From Ciona intestinalis (lineage: Eukaryota > Chordata > Ascidiacea > Phlebobranchia > Cionidae), in contig NC_020171.2 in assembly GCF_000224145.3 (NCBI RefSeq), positions 2,301,712 through 2,365,711 on the forward strand: DNA of 64,000 nucleotides, read 5' to 3'. The position numbers were made by a program, and so were the translations under genes. This document shows positions 9,293 through 20,200 of the stretch, piece by piece. A model generated the notes under the pieces. The model was not told the DNA's origin and did no database searches. It was given only the letters and a program-made list of their open reading frames with translations. Each line of letters begins with the position of its first letter. Position 1 is the stretch's first letter.

Positions 9293-12167
9293 TCACTTGT
9301 ATATAACACTGGGGTCTTCCTCAGCCAACCCCATCCTTATATTAGTTGCGCTGATTTGTTCTTCTTCATTACGAACATCACGTGCTCGACGCATGGCGTT
9401 GATGGTGGTCTGATATACCTGGAGTAAAACACTGGTTATTTTGTATCTGGCAACACTGGTTATTTTGTGTCCGGGAACACTGTTATTTTGTGTCTCGCAA
9501 CATTAGTTAATTTTTGTCTGGGAACACTGGTAAATTTGTATCTGGGAACACGGGTCAATTTGTATCCGGGAACACTGGAACAGTTTATATTTGGAAAAAC
9601 GTCTGGAAACACTGTTTAAATTTTTATCCTGGAACACTGGTCAATTTGTATTCAAGAAAACAGTTTGGGAACACTGGTCAATTTGTATCCAAGAAAAATG
9701 CCTGAAAGCACTGGTCAAATTTGTTTATGAAAACACTGGTCAATTTGTAATCAAGAAAACTGTCTGGAAACACTTGTAATAAAGCGGTCTTGGAACACCA
9801 AGTCAATATTATCAATTTCTACACTTGAAATATGGTTAAAAGAGCTAAATATAACGTCACAAATATCATTGTTACATCACAATCATACCTTATCCATTAC
9901 ATCTTTCCCTCTTATGTATTTGAATGCTTCCTCTAATTTAGGGTTGACTTGTAGATAGTATTGAAGCTTCTCCCTATTCCAACACAAGTAGAAGCATCTG
10001 TCAACTGCTTCTATTGTGACCTGAGTGTTGGATTTGAGCTTTAAACTTTTACAAAACTAATACGACATAAAAGTTTTATTAAAACCCAAGGTTCATCTGG
10101 CATATGGCAAAAAGTAACGCTAAAAATTAATGTTTCTATTGTGACCTAGGCATTGGAATTAAGTTATAAACTTTTCAATAAGAAATCTGCCACTTAAAGT
10201 CTGCCATGTGTCAAGGCTTCATCAGGGCACAACTGACCTTACATTTACAATTTTTATAGGAGCAAATTACCAACTATTCTTACAGCAAGAGTTTCTATAA
10301 CCCATATAAAGTCTCGCTGCATGAAATCGTTGGTTTTAGTAAAACAAGTTAGCAGAATATCGTGTTGTTATAACTTTGTTTTATTTATCTTACAGGATTT
10401 TGTTTGTTTAGTAGAATAAATGTTTCCAAACTTGCATAAGGTTATTACCACATATAAGACCTTCTGACATCACACCAGTATAATATGACATCACACAACA
10501 ACATTATGACATCACACACCTGGAAACTCTCCCCCCTCTTCAACTTAGTGGATTGCCATTCTGGTGAATCAATCATCTCCTTATCTTTGATGTCATGGAG
10601 GAACATGCCGCGGTAAGTCACTCGTAATCTGTCGTGGGATTGAATTTAATTTATGACAGCTGTATTCTGTATGTGTAGGCTTTTACAACATGCCGAATAA
10701 GTTACATGTAATCTGAGGTAGATTTATATTGAATTAAAACAGTTCACACCAACAGTGTAAGTTTATAAGTTCTACTCTACATGGGTAAGGTCCTGCAGTC
10801 TGATTCACGGAAGTACCTGGGTCCTGGGAAGCAGGTCAGAGTTGGCCCATAAACTGCTCATGCTGCTAACCTCTATATAATTGGGCTTCTCGCTATAAAA
10901 CCATTAGTTTTAACATTACGTCTTACCCTGAAATTTTGCCACAGGGCAGAAATAATAATTTGACGGGCATTTTGTACTATAATTCTCTTTTATTTTTAGC
11001 AGAATTTCACATTTGTAACTATTTTTCCCCCTTTCGTAACAGAATCCATCAATTCCACTTACGTGCCCGATACCAAGGTACAACCGACTACATCACTTAC
11101 GTGCCCGACACCAGCATAGAAACCCTAGCTTCCACAGTAGTGTTACCCTCCACAGCGTATTTATCGCCGGGAAATATATGGACCCATTTGCAGTTCTGGT
11201 GGACCAGGGCTTTGAACTCCTGCCTTGTTACAGCAAATGTCTGGAACACCTGAACAAGGGTAAGGGTTATGTATTTTTACTTGGTGCCACACCATGCAAG
11301 GATAAAGAAGATACATATGTGGTGTATGAAACAGAACACCCATGCAACGACTGTCGTTATCGCCCCTGCATTTGTGGTAACTTGTAAGCAGGCACGAGGT
11401 GTATGAAATAGAACACCTGTGTTCTAACGACTGTCGTTTATGTACTGGTCTTATCTACTGCAATAGCTAAAACTTAACTGCAGTGAAACATCCAAATCCT
11501 AAAATTCACCCAATTTTTTAAACCTTACATCGATATACAAATCCTCCAAAGCTGTTGGAAACTTGACATGTCTCTTCTTATAAATAGCAAACACCAGTTG
11601 TGCGAGTATCTGTATGATGAGCACCGCACCCCACCATATAACGTCCCACGTACACCAGTATAAACCACCCCATAGCATGAACATTACGACAGATAGGAAG
11701 AGAAACACCCGGTTTGTGATGACATAATGCCTGGAAGGTAAGTAAGGTATTATTATGTAGTTATGATGTAACAAATAAAAGGTAAATTACAGATTGTTGG
11801 AAGGTAAGTTACGGATTGTAATGTGGTGTAACAAATAAAACTTGTTTTAAAACAAACACGGAAATTTAAAAATTCTGTTTTTTAGTATTTTGTAACTAAA
11901 ATTACTGTTTCTTTTTGGAAGTTGCAACATTCGCTACATGGCCTTTGGGTTGGGGGTTAATGGAGGTTATTTTATTGTTAAAAAAAGGATAAAGTAAGTT
12001 GCATTCATTCAATACATACTTACTTATACTTACTTGAAGGTGCTTGGTATAACACAAGACACAAGAAAGAGAGCCATACTAACATGGAAGGTCAAGTTTT
12101 GTGGAGCAATCCAATCATGACATGATAACCCTGGTAAGTAGGGAACTTCTGTGTCGTTGTCAGCCAT
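9293..12167 (-). CDS. Popeye domain-containing protein (BVES/POPDC-like), gene A
   Basis: POPDC proteins are three-pass membrane proteins with a cytosolic cyclic-nucleotide-binding Popeye domain, acting in muscle and cell contacts. Exons (5' to 3'): 12167-12034, 11730-11529, 11249-11101, 10628-10520, 10020-9889, 9418-9293. They join in phase to 283 aa. The N-terminus is MADNDTEVPYLPGLSCHDW, then three hydrophobic segments (about 27-44, 48-66 and 69-88). The Popeye domain follows, with IDSPEW at 181-186 and VTI at 199-201, the two parts of the family's cAMP-binding cassette, then YLCWNREKLQYYL and the KYIRGKDV motif. The C-terminal tail is short, as in POPDC3 (291 aa). Intron 5 holds a minisatellite. 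It is divergent from POPDC gene B, whose start is 2.06 kb away. I leave the symbol blank because orthology to BVES, POPDC2 or POPDC3 cannot be settled by eye. Confidence 0.93.
9430..9790. repeat. Minisatellite (~24-30-bp unit) in POPDC A intron 5
   Basis: About 13 imperfect copies of a unit built on GGGAACACTGGTCAATTTGT and variants. It lies wholly in the intron between 9418 and 9889. Chance open frames here carry a repeated SGNTGQFV-type peptide, which reflects the repeat rather than a gene. Confidence 0.85.
11320..11445 (-). repeat. Family B element, two inverted units in POPDC A intron 2
   Basis: Two copies of the minus-oriented family B unit (GTGTATGAAACAGAACACCC, then ACGACTGTCGTT). They are dispersed relatives of the 98-bp arrays at 17215-17807 and 19300-20035. 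Non-coding. Confidence 0.75.
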
Positions 12168-14228
12168 GTTTGCTCCCGCACAGCACAAGTTATAAATATA
12201 CTTTGGGAGGAAGTTAAAAATAGGGAAAAAAAATTAAATTTCGCTTTAGAATTGAATTTAAAATACCAATAGGTTTAACTTTAATTACAAAAATGCTAAG
12301 CCTAAAAATCAAAGGTTTTTTACTGCTTTAGTCTTGCTACCATACATAGTTTAATTTATTAATTGACTCTTTCACGACTTTCAGTAGAATAAATAAACCT
12401 TAAGAGGTTACTGACTATTTAATTATAAGCACCCCTTGATATTGGTTTTGTATTGCGACCATTTTTACTTTTAGTTAACTAGGCCTGTCTTTAATTGCTG
12501 ATTCTAAATTTTAACATATAATTGGCTGATACATTTTAAATTGTCGCTTTTTAACTATAGTAGGATGGGGGAAGATGGGACACTTCGACGCATAATATCT
12601 GAATATCCTGATCGTATTTTAAACAGTTAACAACGGTCTATGGGAGTCTTGAACATATAGTTTTATAATTCTTTGAAAGTTCCTTGTTTACTACCACATT
12701 TGACGAGAAAATAGAGTAAAAATGTGTCCCAACTTCCCCCACCCTACTATAAGTTTTAGTTTAAATTGTCTGCTATGTATTTACATGCAACATACACATG
12801 TACACTGCAAGTGTTCCTTTGTTTACAACGAATGCATTATTTAATACTTTATGAAGTTTTAGCCAAGATATATTCACTGCATAAACTTTTTATGTGATCT
12901 GTTATCTTGTTTCTAACTACATTGCTAGCACTGTATGGATAAATAGGAAAAGTAAATTGCAATTTTAAGGACTTTAAAATTGATAGAGACACTAGGTTAT
13001 AGTAATATAGGTTTAAAAGTAAATGTTATCTGCATCTGCATGCATTTGCCTAGTTTATGCTAATACTAAAACTGCCTATATATATATATATATGGTAAAA
13101 ACTATGCTATTGATAACTTAAAATTTTTAGTGGTGCTGCGCTGTAGTAACATTCGTTAAGAATATCATATGTTAAGATACTGACTGTATTCTACATGAAA
13201 CTGTCTATAATTATATTCTAGTAAAACTATGAACTTTAGAATTTATAAAGAGAGTATGCTATAGTAATATGAGTTTGAAACTGACTGTATTGTTGTACAT
13301 GCATCTATGCAACTCATGCTCACATATGAAGTTTAGATATCCAGCTATATCCTGTGTTGAAAGCTTGCCAAAGTGTTGCTGTGACCAGTGTTACGCAACT
13401 GTTTATAAATCCCTAATACCGACAGTGACTCTCAATGTCTGTAACATAACTGGCAACACTACACATGGGAATTGAGGTGCTGGGATAATAATACATGCAT
13501 GGTGATGGACTTAACAGCTGCAAGAGTTTATAGCTGCATTAGCGGCGTGCATCAAATGATCATTGGCTTATATAGGCCTTGATACATAGATGCCCTTGTG
13601 TGTAACCTTGTATGCAATGTACAAACCCATATACCATAAAACATATCAGCATATGGTTGCTACTGTTGTGTAAGGCAGTTGTTAGGGTAAGACACACAGT
13701 CAGAAATAAAAGTTTTTTTTTTTTATATGTGTTGGTCTATTTTGCATTTTATTTAGTATAGAATATATTTAGTGCAGAATTTAAGTGTAATTTGTGTGTG
13801 GTATGTTATTGTGTTAGTCTCTTTTGTATTTTAGTCTTGTTTAATATATTTGCTGATTGCATGTAGTAGTTTTTTTGCTGTGTATATATATTAGGAAATT
13901 TTATCATATTTTTTGTAAGATTTTGGTAGGATTTTATTAGTAATAGAAAGCAGTACAAATATTTATTCAATGTGTAGTTAACAATTGGTTAGTAGGAAAT
14001 GCAGTTTTATTGAATATAAATGAAATGATTTATTAAAACTAACAGAAATTTTAGGAAATCAATTTCTAGATAGCTTTATCAGATTTTAATAACTTATGTA
14101 CCATTTATATATTTATGGAAAAAAGGACAAAAAAAGTTTAAAAAAGCAAAAATGTTTTAGAAGTTGTAATTATTCCAATATTAATTATTTCATTATTACC
14201 TCCACAGATGTTTCAGTGACATCATAAT
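12168..14228. promoter_or_regulatory. Divergent intergenic region between the two POPDC genes
   Basis: This 2,061-bp stretch separates the two divergent POPDC starts and should contain both promoters. It is AT-rich, with a MITE at 12556-12751, a TA dinucleotide run near 13076-13092 and a T-run near 13712. No CpG-island-like block and no further exon are apparent. Confidence 0.55.
12556..12751. mobile_element. Full-length MITE (~195 bp)
   Basis: The ends are near-perfect inverted repeats: TATAGTAGGATGGGGGAAGA at the left and CTTCCCCCACCCTACTATA at the right, with TA at each edge as the likely target duplication. The interior carries TTTTAAACAGTTAACAACGGTC and TTGTTTACTACCA. It has no open frame, so it needs a transposase in trans. 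Size, ends and abundance fit the MITE family described from Ciona (Cimi-1), which I name by recollection only. Confidence 0.85.
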
Positions 14229-17200
14229 ATGAGTTCTGTCATTAACTCAACAACAGAAGTTGCAAAACTTCTTATAGCTGGAGCTTCAAGGGGAGATGGT
14301 GTACCCTCCATATTTGCTCCAATAACAAGCACCATGTTCCCTGGTTTGAGCTCAACAATGGCGGCCCTTGGTTCTCACTACCGTGACTTTGGCACACGTG
14401 GGGAAACCTGGTCAGAATGTTCAGTATGGTACAACACTATGCCAGGCTCCTTATTCCAACTCACATGTGTCCTGCTTGTCCTTGCCCTTATGGGTGGTGG
14501 ACATAACATGGTAGCAGCATCATACCACAACGTGCTATGTGCGTTAGCATTCCTTGTGCTTGCTATATGGGCAGCTATAGACGTATGTTCACCCGATATA
14601 TTAATCTGGTCAATCGTGCTTTTCCTCACCAACATTGCACAGGTAAGTTTAAATACCTTCTTATGTACGTGCCCGATATGAGACTTTTGTACCTCATAAA
14701 ATGAACGTGCCCAATATCTTTTTACTCTTTTCTATTTTTGTCAACTTGTTCTTCAAATGGTAAACCTATTCTGTGACCTAAATCCCAGGTCCCATGCTGG
14801 GCCTCACTGTAGGACCTCACCCATATAGAATAGAATGTGCATATACAATGTTGGGGTAATAGGTCAACTCTGGCCTAAATCCCAGGTCCCATGGCTTGCC
14901 TCACTGTAGGACTTCACCCATATAGAATAGAATGTACATATACAATGTTGGGGTAATGGGCCAACTCTGGCCTAAACCCCAGGTCCCATAGCGTTCCTCA
15001 CTGTAGGACCTCACCCATATAAAATAGAATGAGCATATACAATGTTGGGATAATGAGCCAACTCTGGCCTAAACCCCAGGTGCCATGGCATGCCTCACTG
15101 TAGGACCTCACCCGTATCGAATAAAACTAGACATCATGGTTACTTTACTTTATATTATAAATACTACCTTTTAACACTTTCTAATTTGTCATTATGACAT
15201 CACAGTGCGTATACAACTTTTATTGTATGAAAACAATAGACAATGTGATGGATGACAACATGCAGTCCATCTACCTCATGAAGTTCGCCCCGTTTAGTAT
15301 TTCACCCCAAATGTTCGCTGAACTCGTAACTTGCAAGGTACGTATGTTATAATATGCATTGTTTAATATGAATGAGTGAATGAATTTGTTTATACTCGCA
15401 TGCTGGGGCAACGACAGTTGTTATAACACGAGTGTTCTGTTTCATACACCTCGTGCCAGCTTACGAGTTACCACATATGTAACTTATTTATCCTCGCATG
15501 GGGGGGGGGGGCAACGACAGTTGTTATAACACGAGTGTTCTGTTTCATACACCTTGTGCCAGCTTAGAGTTACCACGTTTGTAACTTTGTGGGTGATTGT
15601 ATTTATATATGTCTCACAAGAACACATATGCCTACAATGGTAGCAGCGATTGGCATTGAACCCGGTATCATTTGGTTACAATATTACAGCTCTAAAACCA
15701 CATCACTGCTCATACTAATAGTATCGAGTGTTTAAATAAAAGCAGCTTTTATGTTTCTATGTTAAATGACATCATATTAACCAGGGATGCGAAATATTAA
15801 CATTGAAGAAAGGTCACAATTATTCGGCTGAGAATAAAACGCCCATTGAAAAACTATCAATGCTTTTAAGTGGAAAGTAAGTATGAGGATATAATTATAA
15901 TATGGTTTTATAAATATAATAATTGTTCTCTATTCACAAATGTAGTTTAAATACCAGGTCCCATGGAATGCTTTACTGTAGGTCCTCTTCATAACTCGAT
16001 ACTATTAGTATGAAACGTCATAGTTAATAGTTATGTTGCAATAAGACATGTGACGTAACAATTAAGCGCAAAATGTCAAATTGCAGCACGGCAATGTTTG
16101 TTACTCGAGCGACTTCGTTAGCTGATTATTACGAACACGCGACGAACATAAAACATTATATCGCAGCTTTAACAACGGTTTCTATCGCACAAGCGCCCGC
16201 ACTAGACTGTGGTGTCGTGGTGATAGTCAGCAATACGCTTTATAACAAGATTTGGTAGCTTGGGTGACAGACGCACGTAAAACATATTACGTCCGGATTT
16301 TCAATGAAGTTAAACGATCACCGTCCGGATTTACAACTTTTACAATCCTGCTGTAGGACCTCTTTATAAAAGGGTTAGGTCAATCTCATGGCATGTCTCA
16401 CTATAGGATCTCACCCATATATAATAACCTTGGCTAAAATAACTATTTAACCTAATTTACTGTTAGGGTAATAGTCTGAATACACCTATATATCAAGTAA
16501 CACATCATATTCTATAACCTGAGATTTAAGTCAGATTTGGCCCATTACCCCAACACCAAGGAAGCCCATTTAAGTCTTTCATGCCACCAGAGAAACTTTT
16601 CCAAACTCCATACATTTTCACCACTGTATAAACTCCACATTCCTTCACTTTAGTTTGAAAGTGTCGTGCGAGGATAAATTCTTACATTATATTTCATCGA
16701 ACGACTTCATTGATTCTCCTGAGTGGGATTCAATCAAACTTACATCATCAACTAAGGAACTTTTCAAGGTGGGTTGTTGGATGGTGTTTGGTAAATATGA
16801 TAAGGGGTGTGTAATTATTGTATTGTGGTCTGTGGGGTAATATGGGGCATGTTTGGGGTAATATGGGGCATATTTGGGGATGGGACATTTTGGGGTGAGA
16901 TGGGACATCTTTCGCACTTTGGGGTCAGATGGGATACCTTTTGCACTGGGGGTGAGATGGGACGCTGTTCGCGCTGTGGGGTAAGATAGGACATCTTTTG
17001 TACTACGGGGTAAGATGGGACATCTTTCGCACATAATATCTAAATATCCTGACTTTTTTCAAACAATTAACAACGGTATAGTCGTAAGGTGTCCCATCTT
17101 TCCATACCCTATTATATCTCTTGTGACCACTGTGTTGAAGCTATTGCCGTTAAATATTATATGCAGGGGTGTGTAAATATGATTAGTTGGATGTTATATG

Positions 17201-20200
17201 GGTGAATGAATGTATGAATGCAACTTATTTATCCTAGCATGGTGTGGCGACAATCGTTATAACATGGGTGTTCTGTTTCATACACCTCATGCCCGCTAAC
17301 AAGTTACCACGTATGTAACTTATTTATCCTCGCAAGGCAATGAAACAGTCTTTATAACACGGGTGTTCTGTTTCATACACCTCGTGCCTGCTAACAAGTT
17401 ACCACGTATGTAATTTATTTATCCTCGCAAGGCAATGACAGTCTTTATAANCACGGGTGTTCTGTTTCATACACCTCGTGCCTGCTAACAAGTTACCATG
17501 TATGTAACTTATTTATCCTCGCATGGCGGGAATCGACAGTCTTTATAACACGGGTGTTCTGTTTCATACACCTCGTGCCTGCTAACAAGTTACCATGTAT
17601 GTAACTTATTTATCCTCGCATGGCAGGGAAACGACAGTCGTTATAACACGGGTGTTCTGTTTCATACACCTCATGCCTGCTAACAAGTTACCATGTATGT
17701 AACTTATTTATCCTCGCATGGCGGGGAAACGACAGTCGTTATAACACGGGTGTTCTGTTTCATACACCTCATGCCTGCTAACAAGTTACCATGTATGTCA
17801 CTTATTTNNNNNNNNNNNNNNNNNNNNNNNNNNNNNNNNNNNNNNNNNNNNNNNNNNNNNNNNNNNNNNNNNNNNNNNNNNNNNNNNNNNNNNNNNNNNN
17901 NNNNNNNNNNNNNNNNNNNNNNNNNNNNNNNNTCGCAATGGGGGGGGGGGGGCCAACGACAGTTGTTATAACACGAGTGTTCTGTTTCATACACCTTGTG
18001 CCAGCTTAGAGTTACCACGTTTGTAACTTTGTGGGTGATTGTATTTATATATGTCTCACAAGAACACATATGCCTACAATGGTAGCAGCGATTGGCATTG
18101 AACCCGGTATCATTTGGTTACAATATTAGAGCTCTAAAACCACATCACTGCTCATACTAATAGTATCTAGTGTTTAAATAAAAGCAGCTTTTATGTTTCT
18201 ATGTTAAATGACATCATATTAACCAGGGATGCGAAATATTAACATTGAAGAAAGGTCACAATTATTCGGCTGAGAATAAAACGCCCATTGAAAAACTATC
18301 AATGCTTTTAAGTGGAAAGTAAGTATGAGGATATAATTATAATAATTGTTCTCTATTCACAAATGTAGTTTAAATACCAGGTCCCATGGAATGCTTTACT
18401 GTAGGACCTCTTTATAAAAGGGTTGGGTCAGGCTCATGGCATGTCTCACTATAGGATCTCACCCATATATAATAACCTTGGCTAAAATAACTATTAACCT
18501 AATTTACTGTTAGGTAATAGTCTGAATACACCTATATATCAAGTAACACATTATATTCTATATGTTACATTATCCACAAGTAACACATCATATTCTATAA
18601 CCTGAGATTTAAGTCAGATTTGGCCCATTACCCCAACACCAAGGAAGCCCATTTAAGTCTTTCATGCCACCAGAGAAACTTTTCCGAACTCCATACATTT
18701 TCACCACTGTATAAACTCCACATTCCTTCACTTTAGTTTAAAAGTGTCGTGCGAGGATAAATTCTTACATTATATTTCATCGAACGACTTCATTGATTCT
18801 CCTGAATGGGATTCAATCAAACTTACATCATCAACTAAGGAACTTTTCAAGGTGGGTTGTTTGATGGTGTTTAGTAAATATGTTAAGGGGTGTGTAATTA
18901 TTGTACTGTGGTCTGTGGGGTAATATAGGACTTGTTTGGGGTAATAGGGTACATGTTTGGGGTAATATGGGACATGTTTGGGGGTAATATGGGACATGTT
19001 TGGGGTAATATGGTACATATTTCGGGGGGAGGTGACATGTTTGGGGTGAGATGGGACATCTTTCGCACTTTGGGGTCAGATGGGATACCTTTTGCACTGG
19101 GGGGGTGAGATGGGACGCTGTTCGCGCTGTGGGGTACTGCGTGGTAAGATGGGACACCTTTCGCACATAATATCTAAATATCCTGACTTTTTTCAAACAA
19201 TTAACAGTGGTATAGTCGTAAGGTGTCCCATCTTTCCCCACCCTACTATATCTCTTGTGACCACTGTGTTGAAGCTATTGCCGTGAAAGTCAGTTATATA
19301 CACGGGCGTGTCTGTTTCATAACTCATGCCTGCTAACAAGTTACCATGTATGTAACTTATTTATCCTCGCATGGCAGGGAAACGACAGTCGTTATAACAC
19401 GGGTGTTCTGTTTCATACACCTCGTGCCTGCTAACAAGTTACCACGTATGTAACTTATTTATCCTCGCATGGCGGGAAACGACAGTCGTTATAACACGGG
19501 TGCTTCTGTTTCATACACCTCATGCCTGCTAACAAGTTACCATGTATGTAACTTATTTATCCTCGCATGGCGGGAAACGACAGTCGTTATAACACGGGTG
19601 TTCTGTTTCATACACCTCATGCCTGCTAACAAGTTACCATGTATGTAACTTATTTATCCTCGCATGGCGGGGAAACGACAGTCGTTATAACACGGGTGTT
19701 CTGTTTCATACACCTCATGCCTGCTAACAAGTTACCACGTATGTAACTTATTTATCCTCGCATGGCAGGAAACGACAGTCGTTATAACACGGGTGTTCTG
19801 TTTCATACACCTCATGCCTGCTAACAAGTTACCATGTATGTAACTTATTTATCCTCGCAAGGCAATGACAGTCTTTATAACACGGGTGCTCTGTTTCATA
19901 CACCTCGTGCCCGCTGGCAAGTTACCACGTATGTAACTTATTTATCCTCGCATGGCGGGGAAACGACAGTCGTTATAACACGGGTGTTCTGTTTCATACA
20001 CCTCGTGCCCGCTGGCAAGTTACCATTGTGTGTTTTATAAAATATCTACATTCGTCTAATTAGCAGTCACACATTCTAGGTGACAATCGTAGCTGACACA
20101 GAGTGTCGTTATATTACTTGGAAGCGAAAACCTCTCCTAGCGCTATTGGCTAAGAGAAGAAGGCTTGGGAAGCTCATCACCAGCATGATTGGTCAGTAAT

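Larger units (their letters stand above)
15493..17807 (+). repeat. Left copy of a duplicated segment (POPDC B exons 3-4), probable haplotype copy
   Basis: From the G-run near 15499 this segment matches 17933-19900 closely, including the coding exons, the MITE remnants and the family B array. The two copies abut the 125-N gap at 17808-17932. The left copy has about 340 bp (15985-16345) that the right copy lacks. The pattern indicates two alleles placed in series by the assembler. Confidence 0.85.

Noticed and set aside
10936-11387. Plus-strand open frames over POPDC A exon 3
   Set aside because: They lie antisense to a conserved Popeye-domain exon and have no splice support or similarity.
17693-20040. 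Open frames repeating VVITRVFCFIHL in several places
   Set aside because: They are read-through of the family B repeat in a lucky frame. The same peptide appears at many unrelated sites and in both POPDC haplotype copies.
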